64,000 nt of DNA from CBDDIP01 sp965279405 (GTDB taxonomy: Bacteria > Actinomycetota > Acidimicrobiia > Acidimicrobiales > Ilumatobacteraceae), in contig OZ257157.1 in assembly GCA_965279405.1 (NCBI GenBank), positions 1,488,001 to 1,552,000 on the forward strand, given 5' to 3'. This document shows, piece by piece, positions 50,925 through 58,965 of the stretch. Position 1 is the first letter of the stretch; every line of letters begins with the position of its first letter. The translations under genes and the position numbers were made by a program. The notes below the pieces were generated by a model. It was not told where the DNA came from. It made no database searches and saw nothing but the letters and a program-made list of their open reading frames with translations.

Positions 50925-51950
50925 TCAGACGTGCGCGTGCGAGGCCGGACCGAGCGACGAACGCTCGATCCAGGTCAGGCAGTCCGGCAGGATGACGTCG
51001 GCGATCTCCTTGCCGTCCATCGCCTCGAACATCGCCTGCGACGTCGCGTGACCGAGCCGCTCGTAGTCCATCCGCAGGGCGCTCAGCGGTGTGCGCAGCA
51101 GCGCTGCGCCGTCGGAATCCGTCATCGACACGACGGACAGGTCCTCGGGCACGCGGATCCCGAGCTGCTCGCACGCGGCCAGGATCTGCACCGCACTGGC
51201 GTAGGTGGCGAACAGCGCCGTCGGTGGATCCATCTCCGAGCGCAACGACTCGACGAACGTGCGCACGCTGTCCGGATCGAAGCCGATCAGACGGTTCTCG
51301 TAGTGGATCCCGTGATGACGCGCCGCCGTCGTGTGCATCTGCAGGGTCTGGCCGGGGCTGACCTCGGCCACCTTGCGGTGACCGAGCGCCTTCAACCGGC
51401 TGTAGATGACGTCGAACACGCCCGAGCCGTCCACGGTGATCAGCGGCAGCCACGAGCACGACTCGTCGCGGTAGCCGACCGCCAGCACGGGGATGCCGGC
51501 GCGGCGGTACCCGCTCAGCGACGTCGAGCCGAACGCGTTCCAATAGGCGAGTCCGTCGACGCGCCGCTCGAGCAGCCGGCGCAGCAAGCCGTTGACGTCC
51601 GCATCACCTCCGACCACCGACAGCAGCACGCTGTAGCCGCGCTGCTCGAAGTCGCTGATCTGGCTGTGGAGCACCGCCATCAGCTCGGTGTTCGGGTTCA
51701 TGTCCATGTGCACGACGATGCCGATCGTCGACGTGCGCCCGCCGCGCATGGCTCGCGCTGCCTCGTTGGGCACGTAGCCCAGCGCTTCCGCGGCAGCGAG
51801 CACCTTGGCGAGGTTCTCCGGTGACACCGAGATGCCGTTCAGCGCCTTCGACGTGGTCGCCGTGGAGACGCCGGCTGCCTGCGCCACAGCATGCAACGTG
51901 GGCACGCTTCGGCCGCTCGCGCCACCAGCTCCGGCCCTCCGTGGATTCAC
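50925..51950 (-). CDS. LacI-family transcriptional regulator (second)
   Basis: A 341-residue LacI/GalR protein: HTH PTLHAVAQAAGVSTATTSKALNGISVSPENLAKVL, hinge NEAARAMRGGRTSTIG, effector domain with YSVLLSVVGGDADVNGLLRRLLERRVDGLAYW and SVVSMTDSDGAALLRTPLSALRMDYERLG. I chose the GTG at 51948-51950, which has GAGGTGA upstream and a normal N-terminus; an ATG at 52010 would run through the divergent promoter. The recognition helix differs from that of the LacI at 18252, matching the different palindromes beside it. Confidence 0.9.
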   Translation of the reverse strand: MNPRRAGAGGASGRSVPTLHAVAQAAGVSTATTSKALNGISVSPENLAKVLAAAEALGYVPNEAARAMRGGRTSTIGIVVHMDMNPNTELMAVLHSQISDFEQRGYSVLLSVVGGDADVNGLLRRLLERRVDGLAYWNAFGSTSLSGYRRAGIPVLAVGYRDESCSWLPLITVDGSGVFDVIYSRLKALGHRKVAEVSPGQTLQMHTTAARHHGIHYENRLIGFDPDSVRTFVESLRSEMDPPTALFATYASAVQILAACEQLGIRVPEDLSVVSMTDSDGAALLRTPLSALRMDYERLGHATSQAMFEAMDGKEIADVILPDCLTWIERSSLGPASHAHV

Positions 51951-52005
51951 GCCGCACTCACCTCGCGGACAGTACCACCGGGTGCGCAGACTGCTCCTCG
52001 GCAGT

Positions 52006-52046
52006 TTCAAACTTCGATTGAATTTTCGGGATCACGTCGCTACAGT
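52006..52046 (+). promoter_or_regulatory. TetR-type operator (copy 1) and promoter of the F420-type LLM gene
   Basis: TTCAAACTTCGATTGAA (52006-52022), an inverted repeat TTCAA-N7-TTGAA. Its right arm is part of the -35 TTGAAT (52018-52023); a 17-nt spacer leads to -10 TACAGT (52041-52046). Copies 2 and 3 lie at 55509 and 55561. Confidence 0.72.
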
Positions 52047-52107
52047 CACGCCGACGGCGGGCGCGCGCCAGCGCCGGCACCCCACGAGGTCCCAGAGGGA
52101 GCAGCAG

Positions 52108-53022
52108 ATGTCCGAACGTGTTGACGAGGCACGCCGAGCGCTGGGTCGGGTCGGTGCGCACATCCCCCAGGTCGGTGTGCCGCAGTTGCCGGCGACCGCC
52201 GTGCAGCTCGACGCCATCCGCCGCCTCGAACGTGCCGGCTTCGGCGCGGCGTGGACGAACGAGGACATCGGTGGCAAGGACGTGTTCGTCCAGATCGCGA
52301 TGCTGCTCGCGGCGACCGAGCGGATCACGCTCGGCACCGACATCGCCAACATCTGGGCGCGCGCCCCGCAGATCGCGCACGCTGCGGCCGCGCAGATCGC
52401 CGACGCGCACCCCGGCCGCTTCGTGCTCGGGCTCGGCGCCGGCTACCCGTACCAGGCGGCCGCGGTCGGCCGCGAGTACAAGCCGCTGACCAACCTTCGC
52501 GACTACCTCGCGCAGATGCGGCAACCAACGCCCGTCGTGGCACCGCTCGACGCGCCGTACGCGTGCGTGCTGGGCGCACACGGCCCGAAGATGCTCGAGC
52601 TGGCCCGCACCGCGGCGGACGGCGCCTTCCCGGTGATCGTGCCGCCGTCGTTCACCACCACCGTTCGCGACGCCCTCGGTCCGGATGGCCTGCTCGTCGT
52701 GGGCGTCACGCTCGTCGTCGGCGAGGATCGCGCCGGCGCCAAGCCCGTTGCCCAGGCGGTGCTGTCGGGGTTGCTCAGCTTCCCCGGCTCGCCGTACGCG
52801 GCGAACCTCGTGAGGTTCGGGTTCGCCGAGGCCGATGTGCTCGCCGCTGCCGACACGGTGCTCGACGAGATCGTCGGCTACGGGAACGGAGCCGACGTCG
52901 CCACGCTCGTCGACGCGCACATCGCAGCCGGCGCCGACCACGTCGTGCTGATGCCGGTGACCGGCGACTTCGAGCTCCAGCTGCAGCAGCTCGAACAGGT
53001 CGCCCCCAGCCTCAGGTTCTGA
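52108..53022 (+). CDS. LLM class oxidoreductase, probably F420-dependent
   Basis: A 304-residue luciferase-like protein of the short actinobacterial F420 branch: RLERAGFGAAWTNEDIGGKDVFVQIAMLLAATERITLGTDIANIW, ADAHPGRFVLGLGAGYPYQA, and VLGAHGPKMLELARTAADGAFP. The compact size without inserts is typical of F420-dependent rather than FMN two-component members (inference). The ATG at 52108 follows GAGGGAGCAGC. The promoter carries the TTCAA-N7-TTGAA palindrome. Its end overlaps the convergent TetR gene by 11 nt. Confidence 0.86.
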   Translation: MSERVDEARRALGRVGAHIPQVGVPQLPATAVQLDAIRRLERAGFGAAWTNEDIGGKDVFVQIAMLLAATERITLGTDIANIWARAPQIAHAAAAQIADAHPGRFVLGLGAGYPYQAAAVGREYKPLTNLRDYLAQMRQPTPVVAPLDAPYACVLGAHGPKMLELARTAADGAFPVIVPPSFTTTVRDALGPDGLLVVGVTLVVGEDRAGAKPVAQAVLSGLLSFPGSPYAANLVRFGFAEADVLAAADTVLDEIVGYGNGADVATLVDAHIAAGADHVVLMPVTGDFELQLQQLEQVAPSLRF

Positions 53023-53593
53023 TCGCTCGCAGCACGAGGTCGTACTGGGCGTCGACGACCTCGTCGATGGTGAACCGACCGCCGTGGGCGAACCAGTTGG
53101 GCAGCCAGTTGAACATCCCGAGGATCGACAGGACCGTCATCGAGATGTCGAGCTCGGGGCGGAACGCTCCGCTGTCGATGCCTTCGCGCAGGATCGTCGC
53201 CCAGTTGGCGCGGTAGCCGGTCGTCAGCACGTGGTCCTCCGCCTGCTCTGCCTTCGTGCGGCCCGGGTTGGCCGGGTTGGTGAACCACTGCTGCGACTCG
53301 TTGAGGTACTGGCCGATGTGATGGAGGTGCGCGCCGATCGCCGCGTGCAGCTTGGCCTGCGGCGTTCCCGCTCCGGCGGCGATCTCGCCGATGCGATCGG
53401 TGATGGTGGTGAAGCGACGCACGCGAACCATGCGCAGCAGACCGGCCTTGCTGCCGATGTGGTAGTAGAGGCTGCCTTGGAGGACGCCGACCTCGGCCGC
53501 GATGTCCTGCAGGCGCGCTGCCTCGTAGCCCTTCTCCGCGAACACCTTCGCGGCCGCATCGATGAGCTGGTCCTGGTTGTGGATCTTCGTCAT
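53012..53593 (-). CDS. TetR/AcrR-family transcriptional regulator
   Basis: A 193-residue TetR regulator. The N-terminal HTH is KIHNQDQLIDAAAKVFAEKGYEAARLQDIAAEVGVLQGSLYYHIGSKAGLL; the C-terminal ligand domain resembles TetR_C types linked to fatty-acid/ketone degradation regulators such as KstR2 (inference). The start is the ATG at 53591-53593. Transcribed between two genes whose promoters carry the same TTCRA-N7-TTGAA palindrome, it is the best candidate to bind them. The 61-nt gap upstream holds no such site, so it may not regulate itself. Confidence 0.9.
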   Translation of the reverse strand: MTKIHNQDQLIDAAAKVFAEKGYEAARLQDIAAEVGVLQGSLYYHIGSKAGLLRMVRVRRFTTITDRIGEIAAGAGTPQAKLHAAIGAHLHHIGQYLNESQQWFTNPANPGRTKAEQAEDHVLTTGYRANWATILREGIDSGAFRPELDISMTVLSILGMFNWLPNWFAHGGRFTIDEVVDAQYDLVLRAIRT

Positions 53594-53654
53594 GCGTGCG
53601 CCACGACCTCCGGTTCGCAGCCTACGGATCGACCGGAGGCGGGCGCGAACGAGC

Positions 53655-55490
53655 TCAGGTCGACACCCGCTGCGGCTGCACGGCCAGGCGCTCAGCCGGC
53701 ACGCCGTCGAGCAGCAGTCCCGGCATCCCGTCGTCGGCCCACTCGTCGATGATGTCGTTGAAGTGGCTGATGCCGGGCGAGTACGAGCCGTTGCGGCGCA
53801 TCGCCTCGACGTTCGGTTGGCCCTCGTTGTTGTAGTAGCCGGGTGTGCACGAGATGAGGAAGTCGAAGTTCGCTCGCGACGCCTGGTACACCTGCTCGGC
53901 CCAGTCCGCCGATGCTGACTCGGTGACGTCGATGGTGGTCGCGCCCACCTCACGAGCACGGCGCACGATGCGTGCCACGTGGCGGCTCTGCACGTCGAGC
54001 ACGTGCGTCTGGTTGGAGTCGATGCCGACGTGGGAGATGCCACCGATCAGGAACAGGTTGGGGAAGTCCGGCACCTGCGTGCCGTACAGGGTGACCATCC
54101 CCTGCCGCCACTTCTGGGCGAGCGGCTGGCCGTTGCGGCCGTGCGCCTCGTAGCCGAGTCGCTTCGGGTGGGCCATCGCCACGTGGAAGCCGGTGGCGAT
54201 GATGATGCAGTCGACGGCGTGCTCGACACCGTTGGCGACGATGCCGTGCTCGGTGATCCGCTCGACGCCCTCACCATTCGTGTCGACGAGCGTGACGTTC
54301 GGGCGGTTGAACGTCTGCAGGTACTCGTCGTGGAACGTGGGTCGTTTGCACAGTGCTCGGTACCACGGCTTCAGCGCCGCCGCCACCTCCGGGTCCTCGA
54401 CCAGCGCGTCCACTCGCGCGCGGACCTCCTCCATCTTGCGGTAGTCGAGCACCTCGTCGAGCACCCCGGGCGACGTGCCCGTGCTGCGCGCGCGGAAGAT
54501 GGACGTCCACCCGTCGTTGACGAGATCCGTCTCGACCGGACGCCCCTCGATGAAGGCCGAGAAGTTGCGCATCCGGTCGCGCTGCCACCCGGGCTGCAGG
54601 CTCGTGGCCCACCCTGGGTCGGTCGGCGCGTTGTTGCGCTCGCTGACCGCGGATGGCGTGCGCTGGAAGACGTACAGGTGCTCGGAGTCCTGCGCCAGCG
54701 GCGGGACGCACTGCATCGTGGTGGCTCCGGTGCCGATGACCGCGACGCGCTTGTCGTGCAGGTTGGTGAGCTCACCTTCGGGGCCGCCACCGGTGTAGTC
54801 GTAGTCCCACCGCATCGTGTGGAACATGTGGCCCCGGAAGTCTTCGATGCCGGGGATGCCAGGCAGCTTCGGGCTCGTCGTCGGGCCCATCGTCATGCAG
54901 ACGAACTGAGCGCGGAAGCGGTCGCCACGATCGGTGGAGATCGTCCATCGCTGATCGTCGTCGCTCCACCGCAGATCGGTGACGCTCGTGCCGAGCAGGG
55001 CGTCGTCGTAGAGGCGGAAGTGGTTGCCGATGCGCTGCGCGTGCTCGAGCATCTCGCCGGCCAGCACGTACTTCTGCGAGGGGATGTATCCGGTCTCCTC
55101 GAGCAACGGCATGTAGATGTAGGCCTCGGTGTCGCAGCCGGCGCCGGGGTAGCGGTTCCAGTACCACGTGCCGCCGAAGTCGCCGCCCTTCTCCACCACC
55201 CGGAGGCGATCGACGCCGATCTCGCGAAGGCGCGCCGCGCACAGCAGGCCGCCCCAGCCGCCGCCCAGCACCGCCACCTCGACCTCGTCGAACACCGGTT
55301 CGCGCTCGACCCGCGGCGTGTACGGATCTTCCAGGAACGACGCCATCTCGCCGGTCAGCGAGCGGTACTGCTTCTTGCCCTCGGGGCGCAGTCGCTTGGC
55401 GCGTTCCTGCGCGTAGCGCTCGCGGATCGCGGCGATCTCCGTGCTGATCTCCGGCGATGATCCGGGTGATGCTTCCGGCGACTGTCCCAT
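53655..55490 (-). CDS. Flavin-containing Baeyer-Villiger monooxygenase
   Basis: A 611-residue class B flavoprotein monooxygenase. FAD fold VLGGGWGGL (74-82), GGTWYWNRYPGAGCD, the BVMO fingerprint FRGHMFHTMRWD (218-229), and NADPH fold VIGTGATTMQ (251-260). The long N-terminal extension and C-terminal GYYNNEG region match the cyclopentadecanone/steroid-type BVMO branch. It inserts oxygen next to a ketone to give an ester or lactone, which the alpha/beta hydrolase nearby could open. The start is the ATG at 55488-55490 with AGGAGGGG 7 nt upstream. The operator copy 2 overlaps its transcript start. Confidence 0.92.
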   Translation of the reverse strand: MGQSPEASPGSSPEISTEIAAIRERYAQERAKRLRPEGKKQYRSLTGEMASFLEDPYTPRVEREPVFDEVEVAVLGGGWGGLLCAARLREIGVDRLRVVEKGGDFGGTWYWNRYPGAGCDTEAYIYMPLLEETGYIPSQKYVLAGEMLEHAQRIGNHFRLYDDALLGTSVTDLRWSDDDQRWTISTDRGDRFRAQFVCMTMGPTTSPKLPGIPGIEDFRGHMFHTMRWDYDYTGGGPEGELTNLHDKRVAVIGTGATTMQCVPPLAQDSEHLYVFQRTPSAVSERNNAPTDPGWATSLQPGWQRDRMRNFSAFIEGRPVETDLVNDGWTSIFRARSTGTSPGVLDEVLDYRKMEEVRARVDALVEDPEVAAALKPWYRALCKRPTFHDEYLQTFNRPNVTLVDTNGEGVERITEHGIVANGVEHAVDCIIIATGFHVAMAHPKRLGYEAHGRNGQPLAQKWRQGMVTLYGTQVPDFPNLFLIGGISHVGIDSNQTHVLDVQSRHVARIVRRAREVGATTIDVTESASADWAEQVYQASRANFDFLISCTPGYYNNEGQPNVEAMRRNGSYSPGISHFNDIIDEWADDGMPGLLLDGVPAERLAVQPQRVST

Positions 55491-55508
55491 CGAACGCCCC
55501 TCCTGATT

Positions 55509-55533
55509 TTCGACCTTGATTTGAAAGATAGTA
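55509..55533 (-). promoter_or_regulatory. TetR-type operator (copy 2), Baeyer-Villiger monooxygenase promoter
   Basis: TTCGACCTTGATTTGAA (55509-55525, plus strand), TTCGA-N7-TTGAA. On the minus strand -10 TACTAT (55528-55533) lies 2 nt upstream of the palindrome, so a bound repressor covers the start point. Confidence 0.68.
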
Positions 55534-55560
55534 CGAGCTGGTCCGACACGTCCAGAGATT

Positions 55561-55601
55561 TTCAACTTCCATTTGAATTTGTCGCCGTGCAGGCGTACCA
55601 T
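55561..55601 (+). promoter_or_regulatory. TetR-type operator (copy 3) and leaderless promoter of the CoA-transferase gene
   Basis: TTCAACTTCCATTTGAA (55561-55577), TTCAA-N7-TTGAA. The right arm is part of -35 TTGAAT (55573-55578); a 17-nt spacer leads to -10 TACCAT (55596-55601). The GTG start follows after 6 nt, predicting a leaderless mRNA. The operator/-35 overlap is identical to copy 1. Confidence 0.74.
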
Positions 55602-55607
55602 CGAGGC

Positions 55608-56912
55608 GTGGCCGGAGCACTGGAGCACGTCAAGGTCCTCGATGTGACGGTGCGCATCGGCGGCGCACACGCGGCGACGCTGCTCGCCGAGATGGGCGCC
55701 GACGTGATCAAGGTCGAGCCGCTCGACGGCGAACCGTGGCGCAACTACAAGTCGGTGATCCCACACGAGAGCCGGGTCTTCCAGTACCGCAACCGCGGCA
55801 AGCGCGGCATCGCCGTCGACCTGCAATCGGCCGAGGCGGCGGAGATCCGCGAGCGCCTGATCCGCTGGGCCGACGTGATCATCACCAACTACCCGCTCGG
55901 CGTTCCCGAGCAACTGGGGATCGACGACCAATCGGCGCGGGCCGTGAACCCGTCGATCATCTGCTGTGACATGACCCGGCTCGGCAAGCAGGGCGCGCTC
56001 GCTGGGCTGCCCGTCGACGACGTGACGGTTCAGGCGCTCAGCGGGATGCAGACGTCGAACCAGGGCATCCGCAACGGCCTGCCGCAGATGCTCGCGTTCA
56101 TCCCCACCGAGATGGTCGCCGCACTGGCCGTCGCGTTCGGCATCTCCGCCGCGCTCGTGCACCGCGAGCGGACAGGCGAGGGCCAGTCGCTGACGACGAG
56201 CTCGCTGCTGGCGGCGCTGTTCCTGCAATCCGCGAACATGAGCGAGATCGTGGCGATGGACGCCGAGCCGCGCGGCCGCCGACTGGACGTGCTGGCCGAC
56301 GCCCGCGCACGCGGCGCCTCGCTCGACGAGACGTTCGCCGCGATCGACGCCGCGAACTACGCGCAAGCGGCGAAAGACGGCGACACGACCCGTGGACCGT
56401 CGCGCACCGACATGCGCCCGGGCAGCACGTACGAACGCAGCTACCGGGTGCGCGACGGGTTCGTCGCCGTCAACGCCAGCTCGGCCAAGGCCGGCTTCTG
56501 CGAGGCGCTGGGAGTGCGCGACGCATCCCTCCAGCCGGGCTTCGAAGCAGCCGGAACGATCGATGCCGCCGTAGCGCTGCAGGCGGCCTGCGAGCCGATC
56601 TTCGCCGCCGCCACCACGGCGGAGATCACCGCCAGGCTGGCCGAGCACGGGGTCGCCTGCGTGCCGGTGAAGTTCGTCGACGAGATGTGGGACGACGAGC
56701 ACGTCCTCGCCAACGGGTACATCACCGAGTACGACCACCCGAAGTTCGGCCGGATGCGCGGGCTCGTCCCGCTCGTGCAGATGTCGGCGACGCCCGCCGA
56801 GGTCCGTCGTCCTGCGCCCGGTCTCGGCCAGCACACCGACGAGGTGCTCCAGATGATCGGTCTCGGCGACGACGTCATCGCCGATCTCCGCCGCCGCGAC
56901 GTCATCCGCTGA
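55608..56912 (+). CDS. CoA-transferase family III protein (CaiB/BaiF type)
   Basis: A 434-residue class III CoA-transferase: VKVLDVTVRIGGAHAATLLAEMGADVIKVEPLDGEPWRNY at the N-terminus, KRGIAVDLQSAEAAE, and the C-terminal GVACVPVKFVDEMWDDEHVLANGYI. The aspartate nucleophile usually found in the mid-region (ADV/GD in other members) is not clear here (PTEMVAALAVAFGISAAL), so activity may be altered. The GTG at 55608 fits the promoter geometry; the earlier ATG at 55521 lies upstream of the promoter. Followed 13 nt later by the hydrolase gene. Confidence 0.87.
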   Translation: MAGALEHVKVLDVTVRIGGAHAATLLAEMGADVIKVEPLDGEPWRNYKSVIPHESRVFQYRNRGKRGIAVDLQSAEAAEIRERLIRWADVIITNYPLGVPEQLGIDDQSARAVNPSIICCDMTRLGKQGALAGLPVDDVTVQALSGMQTSNQGIRNGLPQMLAFIPTEMVAALAVAFGISAALVHRERTGEGQSLTTSSLLAALFLQSANMSEIVAMDAEPRGRRLDVLADARARGASLDETFAAIDAANYAQAAKDGDTTRGPSRTDMRPGSTYERSYRVRDGFVAVNASSAKAGFCEALGVRDASLQPGFEAAGTIDAAVALQAACEPIFAAATTAEITARLAEHGVACVPVKFVDEMWDDEHVLANGYITEYDHPKFGRMRGLVPLVQMSATPAEVRRPAPGLGQHTDEVLQMIGLGDDVIADLRRRDVIR

Positions 56913-56925
56913 GGAGCTCCCTGAC

Positions 56926-57837
56926 ATGAACCGACCACCGGACACCGAAGCTGCGCCCGTCGAGGTCGACAACGGCGTCGCCGCCGTCGGCGAACTGCGG
57001 CTCTGCTACCAGACGAGAGGCTCCCGTTCCGACCCCGCGCTGCTGCTGGAGATGGGCTTCGGAATGCAGCTCGACGCCTGGGACGAATCCTTCTGCGACG
57101 CGTTCGTCCGCCGCGGCTTCTTCCTGATCCGCTACGACCACCGCGACGTCGGGTTGTCGTCGAAGCTCGACGGCATCGAGCCCGACCTTCGAGCGTGCGG
57201 TCGTGGCGACTTCACCACCGTTCCGTACACGCTGTACGACCTCGCCGACGACGCCGTCGGGTTGCTCGACGCCTTGGGCATCGAAGCGGCGCACGTCGTC
57301 GGGGCGTCGATGGGCGGGATGGTTGCGCAAGCCATCGCGATCCGGCACCCGGCGCGCGTCCGCTCGCTGTGCTCGATCATGTCGACGACCGGAGATCCGA
57401 CGCTGCCGGGGCCCACAGCCGAGGCGTCAGCGGCATCGCTCTCGGCCATGCGCGCCGACTCCCGGGACGAGGCCATCGAGGCGACCGTCGCCGGCGGGCG
57501 GGTGTTCGCCGGAGGCGGCTTCCCGTACGACGAGGATGCCGCGCGCCGCCGAGCGACCGCCGCACTCGATCGCAGCGACTACCCCCAGGGCAAGCGGCGA
57601 CTCGCCGCTGCGATCATGGCGACGGGCGACCGCACCCGTGCGCTCGCCGACGTGCACGTCCCCACGTTGGTGATCCACGGCGCCAACGATTCGCTCGTGC
57701 CGGCCGACGGCGGCCGCGCCACGGCTGCGGCGGTCCCCGGCGCCGCGCTGATGATCATCGACGGTATGGGTCACGAGTTCCCGATCGGCGTCCGCGACCG
57801 GATCGTCACCGCGGTCGCCGAACACGCGCTGCGCTGA
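56926..57837 (+). CDS. Alpha/beta hydrolase
   Basis: A 303-residue alpha/beta hydrolase. Nucleophile Ser in VVGASMGGMVAQ, Asp in VIHGANDSLVP and His in DGMGHEFP form the triad; RYDHRDVGLSSK is the loop common to DoxA/TAG-hydrolase-like actinobacterial esterases. In this setting it could open the ester or lactone made by the Baeyer-Villiger enzyme (inference from the shared TetR-type control). The start is the ATG at 56926, 13 nt after the CoA-transferase stop with GAGGAGC upstream. Confidence 0.88.
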   Translation: MNRPPDTEAAPVEVDNGVAAVGELRLCYQTRGSRSDPALLLEMGFGMQLDAWDESFCDAFVRRGFFLIRYDHRDVGLSSKLDGIEPDLRACGRGDFTTVPYTLYDLADDAVGLLDALGIEAAHVVGASMGGMVAQAIAIRHPARVRSLCSIMSTTGDPTLPGPTAEASAASLSAMRADSRDEAIEATVAGGRVFAGGGFPYDEDAARRRATAALDRSDYPQGKRRLAAAIMATGDRTRALADVHVPTLVIHGANDSLVPADGGRATAAAVPGAALMIIDGMGHEFPIGVRDRIVTAVAEHALR

Positions 57838-57849
57838 CGCCCGTGTGAC

Positions 57850-58965
57850 TCAGGGCTTCGGCTCGCGCGGCAGGCCGAGGAGGCGCTCGGCGATGAGGTT
57901 GCGCTGCACCTGGCTGGTCCCGCCGGCGATGCGACCACCCGGTGCAGCGAGCATCGCGGCCGCCTCTGCTCCGTCGAGCTGCGCGCTCGCTCCACGGATC
58001 TCACCGCGCAGCATCGACATCTCGAACTGCACCTCGGTGATGCCCAGCTTCATCAAGGACGCGGCCGTCGAGGCGATCGGGCCCTGTCGCTCGGCCAACG
58101 CCTTCAAGGCGAAGCCACGCGAGTAGAGCGCAGCCAGGCGTTGGCGCCGGCCGGCATCGAGCTCGCGGTCCGCCGCCATCGCCACCATCGCCGCGAGACG
58201 ACGCTCGAGGCCGAGGACGGTGGTGCCGACGTGCCCGCGCTCGTTCGTCAGCACCGCCATGCCGACGTTCCACCCACCGTCGATCGGCCCGAGCACGTGG
58301 TTGGACGTCAGCTCGACGTCGGTGAGGAACACTTCGTCGAACTCCGCCTCGCCGGTCATCTGGCGCAACGGACGGATCTCGATGCCGGGGAGGTCCATCG
58401 GGATCGCGAAGAACGTGATGCCCTGGTGCTTGGCCACCTGACGGTTCGTGCGCGCCATGAGGATGCCCCAGTTGCTCGCCCGGCCCCCGCTGCACCACAC
58501 CTTCTGCCCGTTGACCACGAAGCGGTCGCCGTCGCGCTCGGCCCTGGTGGTCAGGCTGCCGAGGTCGCTCCCGGCGCCCGGCTCGCTGAAGAGCTGGCAC
58601 CAGACGTGCTCGGCCGCGAGCGTGGCGCGCAGGTGCACCGCCTGCTGCTCCCGTGTGCCGTACCGCAGCAGCGCTCCCCCGGCGAGCACGAGCCCCACCA
58701 TGTTGAGCACCGGCGGCACGCCGGCCAGGGCGCACTCGAGCTGCCAGGCCGCGTTGTGATCGGCGGTGAGCCCACGACCGCCGTGCTCGACCGGCCAGTG
58801 GATGCCGGCGAAGCCGGCCTCGTGGACGCGCCGTTGCCAACCGCGGGCGGCCTCCATCAGCTCCGGTGGGCAGATCGGGCCGAAGTCGCGCGGCGCTGCA
58901 TCCCGGTTCGCCGCCAACCACGCACGTGCATCCGACCGGAGGTCGTCGACGGAGATCGACGTCAT
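57850..58965 (-). CDS. Acyl-CoA dehydrogenase family protein
   Basis: A 371-residue flavoprotein of the FadE steroid-degradation type: CQLFSEPGAGSDLGSLTTRAERDGDRFVVNGQKVWCSGG, QMTGEAEFDEVFLTDVE, and the C-terminal GGRIAGGTSQVQRNLIAERLLGLPR. It is similar in layout to the one at 47172. The ATG at 58963-58965 overlaps the CoA-transferase stop (ATGA), so the two are coupled. It converges with the hydrolase gene (12-nt gap). Confidence 0.88.
   Translation of the reverse strand: MTSISVDDLRSDARAWLAANRDAAPRDFGPICPPELMEAARGWQRRVHEAGFAGIHWPVEHGGRGLTADHNAAWQLECALAGVPPVLNMVGLVLAGGALLRYGTREQQAVHLRATLAAEHVWCQLFSEPGAGSDLGSLTTRAERDGDRFVVNGQKVWCSGGRASNWGILMARTNRQVAKHQGITFFAIPMDLPGIEIRPLRQMTGEAEFDEVFLTDVELTSNHVLGPIDGGWNVGMAVLTNERGHVGTTVLGLERRLAAMVAMAADRELDAGRRQRLAALYSRGFALKALAERQGPIASTAASLMKLGITEVQFEMSMLRGEIRGASAQLDGAEAAAMLAAPGGRIAGGTSQVQRNLIAERLLGLPREPKP

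Noticed and set aside
53655..56972. 1105-residue minus-strand frame around the Baeyer-Villiger gene
   Set aside because: The N-terminal half is antisense to the CoA-transferase gene and lacks any domain. The true start at 55490 has a strong Shine-Dalgarno.
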